In this document: positions 43,189 to 52,099 of the stretch, piece after piece | Layout: each line of letters opens with the position of its first letter | Numbering within the stretch: the stretch's first letter is position 1 | Origin: Deltaproteobacteria bacterium | GTDB taxonomy: Bacteria; Myxococcota; Myxococcia; Myxococcales; 40CM-4-68-19 | NCBI GenBank assembly: GCA_025358085.1 | Contig: JANYKT010000019.1 | Location: 1 to 64,000, forward strand | Length of the DNA stretch: 64,000 nt | Reading direction: 5' to 3' | The notes under the pieces: generated by a model | What the model saw: only the letters and a program-made list of their open reading frames with translations | Databases searched by the model: none | Told to the model about the DNA's origin: nothing | Translations under genes and position numbers: made by a program

Positions 43189-44094
43189 GTGGAGCACCCT
43201 TTAGAAAACATCCCGCCACCGCACAACACGCACCGAATCGTGCTGGTGACCGGACTGTCGGGCTCGGGCAAGTCCACTGCCACCAAGGCCCTGGAGGACG
43301 CGGGTTACTTCTGCATCGACAACCTGCCGGTGGTCTTGCTGCCCAAGCTGCTCGAGCTGGTCAGTCACGGCGCGAGCGATGAGGTGCAGCGGCTTGCCAT
43401 CGTGGTGGACGCGCGCGAGGGTCGCTTCCTCGAGCAGACGCCGGGCGCGCTCGACGAGGTCCGCCGCGAGGGCCACCAGCTCGAGGTGGTCTTCTTCGAC
43501 TGCTCGGACGAGGCGCTGATGCGACGCTTCTCCGAGACGCGGCGCCGGCACCCGTTGAGCCCCGACGGCTCGGTCGCCGACGGCATCGCAGCCGAGCGCC
43601 AGATGCTCGCCACCTTGCGCGGGCTGGCGGACCAGATCATCGACACCACGCGCATGAACGTGCACGAGCTGCGCGACGCCATCACCGGCAAGTTCGGTGG
43701 CGCGGGCACCGGCGATACCCTCAATGTGACTTTATTGAGCTTCGGCTTTCGCAATGGAATTCCGCCCGCGAGCGACCTCGTCTTCGACGTGCGGTTCTTG
43801 CCCAATCCTTACTTCGTCGAGGGATTGAAACCGTTTCCCGGGACCGACCCGAAAGTATCGTCCTGGGTGCTCGAACGCACGCAGACGCAGGAGTTCCTGG
43901 CACGGCTGGAATCGCTATTGACCTTCCTGCTGCCTCAATACCGCGCCGAGGGAAAGAGCTATCTGACCGTCAGTATCGGCTGCACCGGCGGGCGGCACCG
44001 CAGCGTCGCGCTCGCGGAAGAGCTCGGCAGGCGGCTGTCCGGGAAGCACCGCGCACAGGTCAAGGTCACCCACCGCGACGTGCTGAAAGTCTGA
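43189..44094 (+). CDS. rapZ: RNase adapter protein RapZ
   Basis: 301 residues from a GTG directly after the hprK stop. The Walker A is [26 protein letters not shown], and the C-terminal domain has FLPNPYF and [21 protein letters not shown]. In E. coli RapZ controls decay of small RNAs that regulate glmS; outside enterobacteria the RNA partners are mostly unknown. It completes the hprK-rapZ pair found next to ptsN in many proteobacteria. Its presence with glmS 23 kb away does not prove that link here. Confidence 0.96.
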   Translation: MEHPLENIPPPHNTHRIVLVTGLSGSGKSTATKALEDAGYFCIDNLPVVLLPKLLELVSHGASDEVQRLAIVVDAREGRFLEQTPGALDEVRREGHQLEVVFFDCSDEALMRRFSETRRRHPLSPDGSVADGIAAERQMLATLRGLADQIIDTTRMNVHELRDAITGKFGGAGTGDTLNVTLLSFGFRNGIPPASDLVFDVRFLPNPYFVEGLKPFPGTDPKVSSWVLERTQTQEFLARLESLLTFLLPQYRAEGKSYLTVSIGCTGGRHRSVALAEELGRRLSGKHRAQVKVTHRDVLKV

Positions 44095-44125
44095 GCTCGT
44101 TGCAGCGCATCGAAGGTGGTCGAAA

Positions 44126-46741
44126 TCACTTCATCAGCTTGAGGACGCGCATCGCCTCGTCGAGACCTCCCCAGGCGGCGAAGAGTTTCTCTCCCTTTTC
44201 GTGGATCTCCGACGCGCTGGGAATGGTGCCCTGCCCCGCGCCCGAGCCGGGATAGATGATGTAGAGCAGGTCGGGCTCGGCCACTCCCGCGGCGTGCAGC
44301 TTCTGCCCCAGCGCCGGCGAGCCTTCCCCGAAGTGCGCGTCATCCAATCCGCCCAGGTCGGCGAAGATGGCGTGCGCGTAGCGGTGCGCTTCGTCGGCCT
44401 TCGGATTGATTGCGGTCAAAAGATCTCCCAGGCTGCTGGTGTGCCCGGGGCTCACGCGGGTAAAGCGCGAGCCGCGCTTGCCCTCGTTCCAGACTTGCTG
44501 GGGAAAGGCGAGATAAGGGATCTTGCGGGCGTCCACATAGCGGGCCGGGTCGTGCGCCCGCTTGCTCTTGTCCACGAGGCTGGTGGACGCCACGTAGAAG
44601 CCAGGGAACGGATCGTTCGGGCCCTGGACGATGGGCGTGCCGGTCTTTTCGCCGGTATCGGTAACGACGCCGAACCAGTTCTTGTCCTTGCCGCCATTCG
44701 CGAGGTGATCCAGCGATCCCTTCCAGGTCTCCAGGTTGACCGTCAGGTAGCTGGTATTGACGTTGGCGTCCTTGGGGTCGTAGCAGTTGGGCGCGCCGTC
44801 GACGTCGATCTCCAGGCGGCCCTTGATGCACCAGGCCTGCGCCTTGCCGGGCACTTTGTAGCCGACATAAGTGTAATCGCGCTCGCGGCTGCCTTCGCCG
44901 ACCTTTCCCTTGAATTGAAAGAACGTCTCCAGCGCGCCAGCCGGCTGGCCGGAGCGGATGTACAGCGGCGCCTGCCCAGGCAGCTCCAGCGACTTGCCAG
45001 AGCCGAGGTCGCCCTTCACCCGCGCGGCCACCAGCGCGCCCTCGCCGAACTGCGCCGGCACCGGCACGGCAAGCTCGCTCTGCGCGCCCGCGATAGTGAC
45101 GGACAGGCCCGTGTCGATCTCGGCGCCGCCGCCGGGAGCCGTGTTCTTGAGGAAGATCCGCAGCTGCTGTCCCTGCTTCACGTCGACGGTGACGACGCGC
45201 AGCTTTGCGGTTCCTCCGGGAGCAACGGTGTTGCCCAGCCAGTACACCGCGAGCAACGCCGGAGCGAGGCCGTGCTGCGCGTCGGTCGCCGCGTGCGACG
45301 CGACTGCCTCCTGCAGCTTCGTCAGCGTGTCCTGGTCGGGCAGCCCACTCGGGTCCAGTCCATTCTTCGCCTGGAAGTCCTTCACCGCGGCGCGCGTCTG
45401 GGCGTGGTTCGTGCCGTCGGGCGGCCCCGGGTCGCCTGTCAATTTCCCGCCGTTGAAGAGCAGCCCGAGGAAGAGCTGCGCGAATTGTTGCTGCAGGCAC
45501 GCGGGGAGATGTTTGGCGATGGCCGCGCGCGTCTTCGGCCCGGCAATGCCGTCTACCTCCAGCTTGAACTTGCCCTGCAACTCCTTCAGCGCGGCCTGGC
45601 TGTGGGCGTCGTTGAGATTGTCGGAGTCGCCCGGATCGGCGTCGATCCAGAGCGCGCGGTGGAAAGTCTGCAGCGCCGACTCGACGTCGTGCTGCCAGCT
45701 GAGCGGCTTCGTCTTGTCCTGCGGCGCGGGCTTTGGCGGTACCTTGGTGGCCGCGGCTGGATCGGTGGCGAGCACGCTGTCTTTCACCACCGTGGACTTG
45801 ACGTCCAGGTGCCCGGGCGGCTCTTGCGCGGAGGGCGCTGGGGCGGGCGCGCCGCCCTTCATGCAGAAAGGAGCGGGTGGCTCGCCTTCATAGTTGAAGC
45901 GCGCCGCCTTCAGCTCGCCGATGGAGATGCCGAATGGCGACACGGTCTCCGCATAGACGATGTACTTCGGCTTGACCCGGAACGTGCTGGTGTCAATGGA
46001 GCCTGGCGCGACGCCTTTGACACCGAACCAGACCGCCTCGCTGACGAGCTTCTCGTCGTCGACGAAAATCTTCTTGCCGTCGATTGTGGCGAGCGTGCCC
46101 GTGCCCTTGCCGGCCTGGCCGCTCTGGGCGAAGTGTCCGGTCAGCCAGGGCTTGCCGTGGGCCCAATAGATATGGACGCCATAGCCGGGGCTGGGGCCGT
46201 GCGAGCCGAGGATCTGGAAGCAATCCACGTGGCCGTTCTGGTCCAGGTGCACATCCCAGCAGAACACCGAGTGCCCGGAGCCGCGCCACCAATCGATGGC
46301 CAGCTGATCGCCGCGGCGCATGTCCTTGATCTCGACGTGCGTGCCCAGGCCAAAATCGACCACCGAGCCGGCCGGGTCGTTGCGATCGTTGTGCTGTCGA
46401 TAGAAGGCGGCGAACGGCAGCGGGTCCGCTCCGCCATTGCACAGCGGCTGATAGGCGTCGCCCTTCAGGTCGTCGCGGGGATATTTCGGATCGAACGCCA
46501 GAGCGATGACCGTGCCGGTGAAGGGTGAGCAGGTGGTGCCCTTGCCGACGTGGCCTCCGCCATTGATGTTCGCCAGCAGCGTGCCCACTCCCGACATATA
46601 GCCGTCGCTGTTGCGGGCGCGCAGGTCCTCGCAGACCTGGATGAGCCGGTCGACGCCGCCGGGTAAAATGGTCCTCGAGTAGACCTTCTTCGGGGCGGCG
46701 GGCTTCGCCGCAGCGGCGCGCTTCTTCTGTGCCGTGGTCAT
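44126..46741 (-). CDS. Multidomain wall/glycan hydrolase: Cys-peptidase-like N-terminus, peptidoglycan-binding middle, GH75 chitosanase-like C-terminus
   Basis: 871 residues with no signal peptide; the start is Lys/Ala-rich. Around residues 60-190 a papain-like layout appears: Cys71 in GKGTTCSPFTG and His157 in GSGHSVFCWDV. The middle has two peptidoglycan-binding-like segments (DGIAGPKTRAAI; TRAAVKDFQAKNGLDPSG) and a beta domain. The last 260 residues resemble GH75 chitosanase-like proteins: APNCYDPKD, PFPGFYVASTSLVD, RYVDARKIPYLAF and AHAIFADLGGLDDAHFGEGSPAL. All family calls are by eye. The ATG overlaps the stop of the upstream partner gene by 4 nt. Absence of a signal peptide suggests release by lysis or by a contractile secretion system; neither is encoded nearby. 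Confidence 0.72.
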   Translation of the reverse strand: MTTAQKKRAAAAKPAAPKKVYSRTILPGGVDRLIQVCEDLRARNSDGYMSGVGTLLANINGGGHVGKGTTCSPFTGTVIALAFDPKYPRDDLKGDAYQPLCNGGADPLPFAAFYRQHNDRNDPAGSVVDFGLGTHVEIKDMRRGDQLAIDWWRGSGHSVFCWDVHLDQNGHVDCFQILGSHGPSPGYGVHIYWAHGKPWLTGHFAQSGQAGKGTGTLATIDGKKIFVDDEKLVSEAVWFGVKGVAPGSIDTSTFRVKPKYIVYAETVSPFGISIGELKAARFNYEGEPPAPFCMKGGAPAPAPSAQEPPGHLDVKSTVVKDSVLATDPAAATKVPPKPAPQDKTKPLSWQHDVESALQTFHRALWIDADPGDSDNLNDAHSQAALKELQGKFKLEVDGIAGPKTRAAIAKHLPACLQQQFAQLFLGLLFNGGKLTGDPGPPDGTNHAQTRAAVKDFQAKNGLDPSGLPDQDTLTKLQEAVASHAATDAQHGLAPALLAVYWLGNTVAPGGTAKLRVVTVDVKQGQQLRIFLKNTAPGGGAEIDTGLSVTIAGAQSELAVPVPAQFGEGALVAARVKGDLGSGKSLELPGQAPLYIRSGQPAGALETFFQFKGKVGEGSRERDYTYVGYKVPGKAQAWCIKGRLEIDVDGAPNCYDPKDANVNTSYLTVNLETWKGSLDHLANGGKDKNWFGVVTDTGEKTGTPIVQGPNDPFPGFYVASTSLVDKSKRAHDPARYVDARKIPYLAFPQQVWNEGKRGSRFTRVSPGHTSSLGDLLTAINPKADEAHRYAHAIFADLGGLDDAHFGEGSPALGQKLHAAGVAEPDLLYIIYPGSGAGQGTIPSASEIHEKGEKLFAAWGGLDEAMRVLKLMK

Positions 46742-47331
46742 GCCTGCTCCGGAGCATTCTCGAGCACGAACTGGTAGGCGGCGCCGTCCGGCGGGTGATC
46801 GCTCGACGGCAGCGCGTGGGCCATGAAGCGCTGGCCGCGCAGCTTGAGTTCATAGGGCGCGTGAAACGCCGAGGACTGGATCCTGCCGGTCTCGTCGGTC
46901 CGCAGGGCGAGGGTCTCGCCGCCCGCGGTCGCCTCCACGCTCTCGCCGACGACCGGCGCTCCCGCAGCGTCGAGAAAGGCACAAACCAGCGAGATGGGCT
47001 GCTCGGTAACCCAGGTCGCCGCGGCGGAGGTGGCTGGTTCCAGCGCGTCGTCAGCCAGCTCAATGCGATAATTGCCCTCTTTGGGAACGCTCGCGCGGAG
47101 GAGGCCCGCCGCGTCGGTTTCGCCTTCGCCAACCTGCTCACCGGTGTCGAGGGAGTAGATGCGCACCGGGTGATTTACAAGCGGCGTATCACCGATGGAC
47201 TTCAGCTGCAGCGCCAGCACGTGCTCGTCACCGGCCTTGCGCACCACGATGCGCGCAGGGCGCCCCGCCGGGAGCTCTACGCCCGCGCGCAGCTGTTCAT
47301 AGGTGAAGACGAGCGGCTTGGTGTCGGCCAT
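46738..47331 (-). CDS. Partner of the multidomain hydrolase, two Ig/carboxypeptidase-regulatory-like beta domains
   Basis: 197 residues starting MADTKPLVFTYEQLRAG, with no signal peptide. Two beta-sandwich-like repeats are visible: HPVRIYSLDTGEQVGEGETDAAGLLRASVP and LVCAFLDAAGAPVVGESVEA with LRTDETGRIQ. Both have the Gly-x-x-Asp-x-x-Gly spacing seen in carboxypeptidase-regulatory-like and SpaA-like domains. Its stop overlaps the start of the hydrolase gene (ATGA), so expression is coupled. An adaptor or delivery role for the hydrolase is inferred from this coupling. No database family is claimed. Confidence 0.6.
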   Translation of the reverse strand: MADTKPLVFTYEQLRAGVELPAGRPARIVVRKAGDEHVLALQLKSIGDTPLVNHPVRIYSLDTGEQVGEGETDAAGLLRASVPKEGNYRIELADDALEPATSAAATWVTEQPISLVCAFLDAAGAPVVGESVEATAGGETLALRTDETGRIQSSAFHAPYELKLRGQRFMAHALPSSDHPPDGAAYQFVLENAPEQA

Positions 47332-47411
47332 GGAACTCCCCCGGAGCGGGTCACAATCACCAATTTATGCCAAGTCTGCCAGCAGATTCGCCAGAGCGGG
47401 CAGGCCCGGCG

Positions 47412-48446
47412 CTACCGCGGGGAGGGGCGTTTTTTCATCTCCTCGCGGGTGAAGACGCCCTTGTCGAGGCACAGCTCCGCGATGACGCGCATGACCAGCG
47501 CGCCCTTCTCCATCGAGGCGCGGAGCGCTTCGAGCGTGGCGATATCGTCCTCGGCGAGGTCGTCCGAAATCGCTCCCGGCGCGGCGGAAAGCAGCTGATC
47601 GAGTTCGTCCCCCATCCGCGGAGCCAGCGCGGCCGGGCGGGCTGCGGGCGGTCGCGGGGCCGGCCCGCGCGCGCCGACCTGCACGGACGATGGCGGCCGC
47701 GGCAACCCTTGCGGCGCTCCCGGCGGGGGGATGCTCCGCTGCGGCGCCTCTGGCCTTGTGTCGATGCGGTCGAGCGCAGGCTCAGGCTCGCCTTCAATGA
47801 TTTCGATTTCCGCCCGGACAGGCTTGCGGTGCCGGGAAGGCATGTTGGCCGGCACCGCGACGCCGAGCTGCGCCGCGATGCGCGCCAGCTCGGGATTGCT
47901 GCTCTCGTCGCTGACGCCGACCACCTCGAACTCCTCTCCATCCGACTGATCGGCGATCTCGATGGCGGCCAGCTTCTCGGCGGGCGGCGCCTCGGGCTGG
48001 CCGCGGCCTGCATCGGGCGAGGCGTAGAGCACGCGCAAGGCGCGCAGGATCTCGCTCGGCCCCGCGACCGCCGGCCGCACGCGCTTCTGCGCCTTGCGCC
48101 GCACCACCGCGATGGTCTCTTGATCGGTGGGGTCGGCCATGGCGAGCCAGAGCAGCTCGCCGTTCTCGCGCAGCGCGACCGGCAGCACGAAGCGCTCCGC
48201 GCAGGTGCGCGCGTCCAGCAACGCGATGGCCTGCGCCTCCGGCGGTGTCATGCCCAGATCGATGCGAGGCAGTCCCAGCTCGACCGAAATGGCGCGCGCC
48301 ATGCTGCCCTCGGTGGCATAGCCCATCTCGGCCAGCTGCTGGACGATGTGCCCGCCCGACCCGCCCTTGGATCGGCTCATCACCGCGTCGTGCTGGCGGT
48401 CGTCGATCACCTGGACTTTGAGCAGCAAATCAACAATGGCGGCCAA
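47412..48446 (-). CDS. Protein with GspE N-terminal-like (MshEN) domain
   Basis: 344 residues. The first 150 residues resemble the N-terminal domain of type II secretion/pilus ATPases: VQQLAEMGYATEGSMARAISVELGLPRIDL, RFVLPVALRENGELLWLAMADPTDQETI. Part of that region corresponds to the cyclic-di-GMP-binding MshEN motif family. No ATPase domain follows. Instead there is a Pro/Arg-rich linker (PPPGAPQGLPRPPSSVQ) and a short helical C-terminus (DDIATLEALRASMEKGALVMRVIAEL). Stand-alone proteins of this type are common in myxobacteria and may be signal receptors. Its function is not known. Confidence 0.72.
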   Translation of the reverse strand: MAAIVDLLLKVQVIDDRQHDAVMSRSKGGSGGHIVQQLAEMGYATEGSMARAISVELGLPRIDLGMTPPEAQAIALLDARTCAERFVLPVALRENGELLWLAMADPTDQETIAVVRRKAQKRVRPAVAGPSEILRALRVLYASPDAGRGQPEAPPAEKLAAIEIADQSDGEEFEVVGVSDESSNPELARIAAQLGVAVPANMPSRHRKPVRAEIEIIEGEPEPALDRIDTRPEAPQRSIPPPGAPQGLPRPPSSVQVGARGPAPRPPAARPAALAPRMGDELDQLLSAAPGAISDDLAEDDIATLEALRASMEKGALVMRVIAELCLDKGVFTREEMKKRPSPR

Positions 48447-48496
48447 GCGCGTTCCTCGCTAAGAGCGACACTACCTTCTTTGCGCCGCCCCGGAAA

Positions 48497-50053
48497 CTAA
48501 CTGTGCAGCGTATGCGTCCGCGAAACGCTGTCGGGAACAGGCAGCGGGGCGGGTGCGGCCAGGAGCGCGCCGGCATCGGACGGAGTCAGCTGCACCAGGT
48601 ATTCGCCGGTAAAGCAGGCGTCGCACATGGTCCGGGGCTGCGCGTCGACGGCGCCGTGCATTCCTTCGCGCGAGAGATACCCCAGAGTATCGGCGGTGAC
48701 GTATCGCGCGATTTCTTCAATGCTATGCGAGGAGGCGATCAGCTCGCTGCGCACCGGGGTATCGATGCCGTAATAGCAGGGCCAGCGCGTCGGCGGCGCG
48801 CTGATGCGCAGGTGCACCTCGCGGGCACCCGCGTCGCGCAGCATCTTGACGATCTTGCGGCTGGTGGTGCCGCGTACGATGGAGTCGTCCACCACCACCA
48901 CGCGCTTGCCGCGCACCACTTGCTTGACGGGATTGAGCTTGAGCTTCACGCCGAAATGGCGAATGGACTGCGAGGGCTCGATGAACGTGCGCCCTACATA
49001 ATGGCTGCGAATCAATCCCAGATCATAGGGAATGCCGCTCACCTCGGCATAACCGAGCGCCGCGGCCACTCCGGAGTCGGGCACCGGCACGACGACGTCG
49101 GCCTCGGCCGGATGTTCCCTGGCGAGCCTGCGGCCCAGTTCCTTGCGCGTCGCATAGACCGAGCGGCCAAAGACCTGCGAGTCTGGCCGCGCGAAGTAGA
49201 CCAACTCGAAGATGCAATTTCCCGAGCGCTGGCGCGGCGTCGTCTGGACGGTGCGCAGGCCCTGGTCGTCGATCACGACCATCTCGCCGGGTTCGACCTC
49301 GCGAATCAATTCGGCTTCGATCAAATCAAAGGCGCAGGTCTCGCTGGCAAAGACATAGCTGCCGTTCTTGAGCATGCCGAGCACCAGCGGCCTGAACCCC
49401 AGCGGGTCGCGCACCGCAACCAGGCCGGTCTCGGTGAGAAAAAGCAGCGAATAGGCGCCGCGCACATTGGCGAGCGCGCGCTGGATGCGCTGCTCGACGC
49501 GGCCCTCCCTCTCGCGCGCCACCAGATGCACCAGCACTTCGGTGTCGCTGGAGCCGTGGAAGATGGAGCCGCGCAATTCCAGATCGCGCCGCAGCTCTTC
49601 GGCATTGACCAGGTTGCCATTGTGGGCCACGGCGATCTGTCCCGCGCCGGTGCGCGCCATCATCGGCTGCGCGTTCGCGAGACTGGAACTGCCGGCGGTG
49701 GAATAGCGGGTATGCCCGATGGCGGTGTGGCCGGGAAGACGAGCAATTGTTTGCGCGTCGAAGTTCTCGCCGACGAGGCCCATGGCCTTGTGGACGTGCA
49801 TGGTCTTGCCGTCCCAGCTGGCGATGCCGGAGCTTTCCTGACCGCGGTGCTGGAGCGCGTGGATGCCCAGATAGGCGAGGTTCGCCGCTTCCGGGTGCGA
49901 GAAGACGCCGAAGACGCCACACTCGTCGTGGAACTTGTCGTCGTCTGAATCCGGATCCGGCGGGAGGGGCAAGTGCAAGGAGTTTGCTCCAGATAGACCA
50001 AGGGAAGGAAGGTGCGGAGAATAACCCGCGCGAGCGGCCTTCGGCAACGCCAT
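48497..50053 (-). CDS. purF: Amidophosphoribosyltransferase
   Basis: 518 residues from the ATG at 50053, supported by GGGAGG seven bases upstream. A 43-residue leader precedes the active Cys ([10 protein letters not shown]), which suggests propeptide cleavage as in the Bacillus-type enzyme. [15 protein letters not shown] and the C-terminal PRPP site [18 protein letters not shown] are conserved. PurF makes phosphoribosylamine from PRPP and glutamine, the first step of purine synthesis. purL is encoded 5.5 kb away on the same strand with unrelated genes in between. It is divergent from the oxidoreductase gene with a 16-bp gap. Confidence 0.97.
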   Translation of the reverse strand: MALPKAARAGYSPHLPSLGLSGANSLHLPLPPDPDSDDDKFHDECGVFGVFSHPEAANLAYLGIHALQHRGQESSGIASWDGKTMHVHKAMGLVGENFDAQTIARLPGHTAIGHTRYSTAGSSSLANAQPMMARTGAGQIAVAHNGNLVNAEELRRDLELRGSIFHGSSDTEVLVHLVAREREGRVEQRIQRALANVRGAYSLLFLTETGLVAVRDPLGFRPLVLGMLKNGSYVFASETCAFDLIEAELIREVEPGEMVVIDDQGLRTVQTTPRQRSGNCIFELVYFARPDSQVFGRSVYATRKELGRRLAREHPAEADVVVPVPDSGVAAALGYAEVSGIPYDLGLIRSHYVGRTFIEPSQSIRHFGVKLKLNPVKQVVRGKRVVVVDDSIVRGTTSRKIVKMLRDAGAREVHLRISAPPTRWPCYYGIDTPVRSELIASSHSIEEIARYVTADTLGYLSREGMHGAVDAQPRTMCDACFTGEYLVQLTPSDAGALLAAPAPLPVPDSVSRTHTLHS

Positions 50054-50069
50054 CTGTTACCCTCCCGCC

Positions 50070-50777
50070 ATGGCCCAGCCGTCCGATCCAGAGACCGACA
50101 AGCAAGCGCGCATCGTCGAGGCGCGCATGAAGTTGCGCGACCGATTCGTCGGCAGGATGCAGGCGACCCCGGCCGCTTCCGACGGCAAGCCTGAGGGGTC
50201 GGGGCCGCCCAACCGGCACGGCATGCCCAGGGTGCCGCCCGGCCAGAGCATCGCCCGCGGGTGGCCAGTCCTCGACCTGGGACGCCAGCCAGCAGTGCCG
50301 CTGCACACGTGGGAGCTGATCGTCGACGGCGACGTGGACGAGCCGCAGAAATTTGCCTGGAAGGACTTTGTCGCCTTGCCGCAGACAAAGGACGTCAGCG
50401 ATTTTCATTGCGTGACGACCTGGTCAAAGCTGGACGTGCCCTGGGAGGGCGTACAGCTGTCCACGATTCTGGCGCTGGCGCAGCCGAAGATCGAGGCGTC
50501 TCACCTGCTCTGCCATGCGTATGACGGATATACCGTCAATGTTCCGCTCGAAGAGGCCTTGAAGGATGACGTGCTGCTGGTGCACACGGCAGAAGGCCAG
50601 CCGCTGACCACGGAGCACGGCGGGCCGGTGCGGATGATCACGCCGCAGCTCTACGCATGGAAGGGGGCGAAGTGGATTCATCGCATCGAGGTGCTCAGTC
50701 GCGATCGGCTCGGCTTCTGGGAACTGCGCGGCTACAGCAACACCGCGCATCCGTGGCGCAACGATCGGTACTCGTAG
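50070..50777 (+). CDS. Molybdopterin-dependent oxidoreductase (sulfite-oxidase fold)
   Basis: 235 residues. The domain shows PLHTWELIVDGDVDEPQKFAWKDF and the molybdenum-ligand Cys in SDFHCVTTWSKLDVPWEGV, followed by YTVNVPLEEALKDDVLLV and ITPQLYAWKGAKWIHRIEVL. This is the YuiH-like small branch of the sulfite oxidase family. The first 50 residues are basic and lack a Tat or Sec signal, so a cytoplasmic location is likely. The physiological substrate is unknown. It would require the cofactor made with MoaC. It overlaps the NlpC/P60 gene by 25 bases in another frame. Confidence 0.9.
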   Translation: MAQPSDPETDKQARIVEARMKLRDRFVGRMQATPAASDGKPEGSGPPNRHGMPRVPPGQSIARGWPVLDLGRQPAVPLHTWELIVDGDVDEPQKFAWKDFVALPQTKDVSDFHCVTTWSKLDVPWEGVQLSTILALAQPKIEASHLLCHAYDGYTVNVPLEEALKDDVLLVHTAEGQPLTTEHGGPVRMITPQLYAWKGAKWIHRIEVLSRDRLGFWELRGYSNTAHPWRNDRYS

Positions 50778-52099
50778 CCGCGGCGCTGGCGCTGGTTTGC
50801 TTCGAGCCATCCCAGACTGCGCACGCCGCCGGGCGGCAGAACGTCATTGAATATGTCCATGCGCAGCTGGCGCGCGACAGCTCGTTGTCGCAGCCGCAGC
50901 GCGACACGCTCGAGCGGGCCATTCACGACACCTTCGCCAACTATGCTTTCAATGTCGTCAACCCGGAAAAGCCCGAGGACGTGCGGGCGCTGCTGCACAT
51001 CATCGCCGAAGGGACGCTTGACGACGCCACCCCTGAGCGCATTGCGCAGGTCGGTTTCGCGGCCTACCAAGCCATCTGGCGCGGCGCGCCCGCCGAGGCG
51101 GTCGACGGCATTGCCTTGTATGGATTCCAGAAGGCAGTGCCGGCGGACAGCATCGCCGCGTGGGCCAATGGCTACCGCGAGGCGGTGCAGGCCGGGGTGC
51201 CGCCGGAGGTGGTCGCCGACGTCATCCACAGCGCCATGGCGCGCGAGTGGGACGACCGGACCTTCAATCAAATCAAGCAGGCATTTATAGTCGCGGCGCA
51301 GAATCGCTGGGACGTGCGGCTCTACGCTTCTTATATGCTCGCCGGAATGGAGAAGGATCCCGGGCATCCGGGCGCGCTGGAGGCGGCGGCGCAAGCCACT
51401 TTCCTGAGCGCCGCGCGCCGGCACCAGCAGCCGGTGGTGCCGGAGTACAAGGGCGTCTTTGCCCTGGAGTCGCCACCGCCCCCCGCGGTCCGCGGCGGGG
51501 GTCCCGCTCCGCGAGTCGATCCGGTCGCCCCCGATGGACCTGGAAACCCGCTCCCCGCGGACAAACTCGTCGATGCGCCGCCCGCGGACAGACCTGTCGA
51601 GGTGCCGCCCGCGAAGCATAAGCAGAGTCCACGCCATGGACACCGCACGCCGGCCCCGGCCGTCGATGTTCCGGTCACGCCGCCACCGCTCGCGCAACAG
51701 CCCGGCGCATCTTCGCGGGCGCGGCCCAACTGGCTCGAGCTCGATCGCGCCGTCCATTCCTATGTCGGCACTCCTTATGTCTGGGGCGGCGTCACGCACG
51801 CGGGAATCGATTGCTCCGGATTGACCATGAGTTCCTATCGGGAGATCGCGATTGGCATTCCGCGCGTCTCGAAACAGCAATGGCAATCGGGCGCGCCGGT
51901 CGCGAAAGAGGCGTTGCGCGAAGGCGACCTGGTCTTCTTCGATACGCTCGGCAACGGCGTCTCGCATGTGGGAATGATCGTGGACGCCTTGAATCATCGG
52001 CTGGTGCATGCATCGTCGTCCCACGGGGTGATTGAAGCCGACTTCAACAAGAAATGGTTTCAGTCGCGCTATCTCGGCGCGCGAAGGATCGGCCGCTGA
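50753..52099 (+). CDS. Secreted NlpC/P60 cell-wall peptidase
   Basis: 448 residues from a GTG at 50753 (MAQRSVLVAAALALVCF), giving a signal peptide cut near AHAAG; the track start at 50657 lies within the upstream gene. A helical N-terminal region (residues 30-230) is followed by a Pro-rich linker with repeats such as VDAPPADRPVEVPPA. The C-terminal NlpC/P60 domain contains YVWGGVTHAGIDCSGL (nucleophile Cys), SHVGMIVD (His) and LVHASSSHGV. Such enzymes cut peptide stems of peptidoglycan. The 3' end overlaps the next gene by up to 46 nt. Confidence 0.92.
   Translation: MAQRSVLVAAALALVCFEPSQTAHAAGRQNVIEYVHAQLARDSSLSQPQRDTLERAIHDTFANYAFNVVNPEKPEDVRALLHIIAEGTLDDATPERIAQVGFAAYQAIWRGAPAEAVDGIALYGFQKAVPADSIAAWANGYREAVQAGVPPEVVADVIHSAMAREWDDRTFNQIKQAFIVAAQNRWDVRLYASYMLAGMEKDPGHPGALEAAAQATFLSAARRHQQPVVPEYKGVFALESPPPPAVRGGGPAPRVDPVAPDGPGNPLPADKLVDAPPADRPVEVPPAKHKQSPRHGHRTPAPAVDVPVTPPPLAQQPGASSRARPNWLELDRAVHSYVGTPYVWGGVTHAGIDCSGLTMSSYREIAIGIPRVSKQQWQSGAPVAKEALREGDLVFFDTLGNGVSHVGMIVDALNHRLVHASSSHGVIEADFNKKWFQSRYLGARRIGR

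Noticed and set aside
44201-46528. 775-residue plus-strand ORF
   Set aside because: It is antisense to the multidomain hydrolase gene, lacks motifs and has shadow-like composition.
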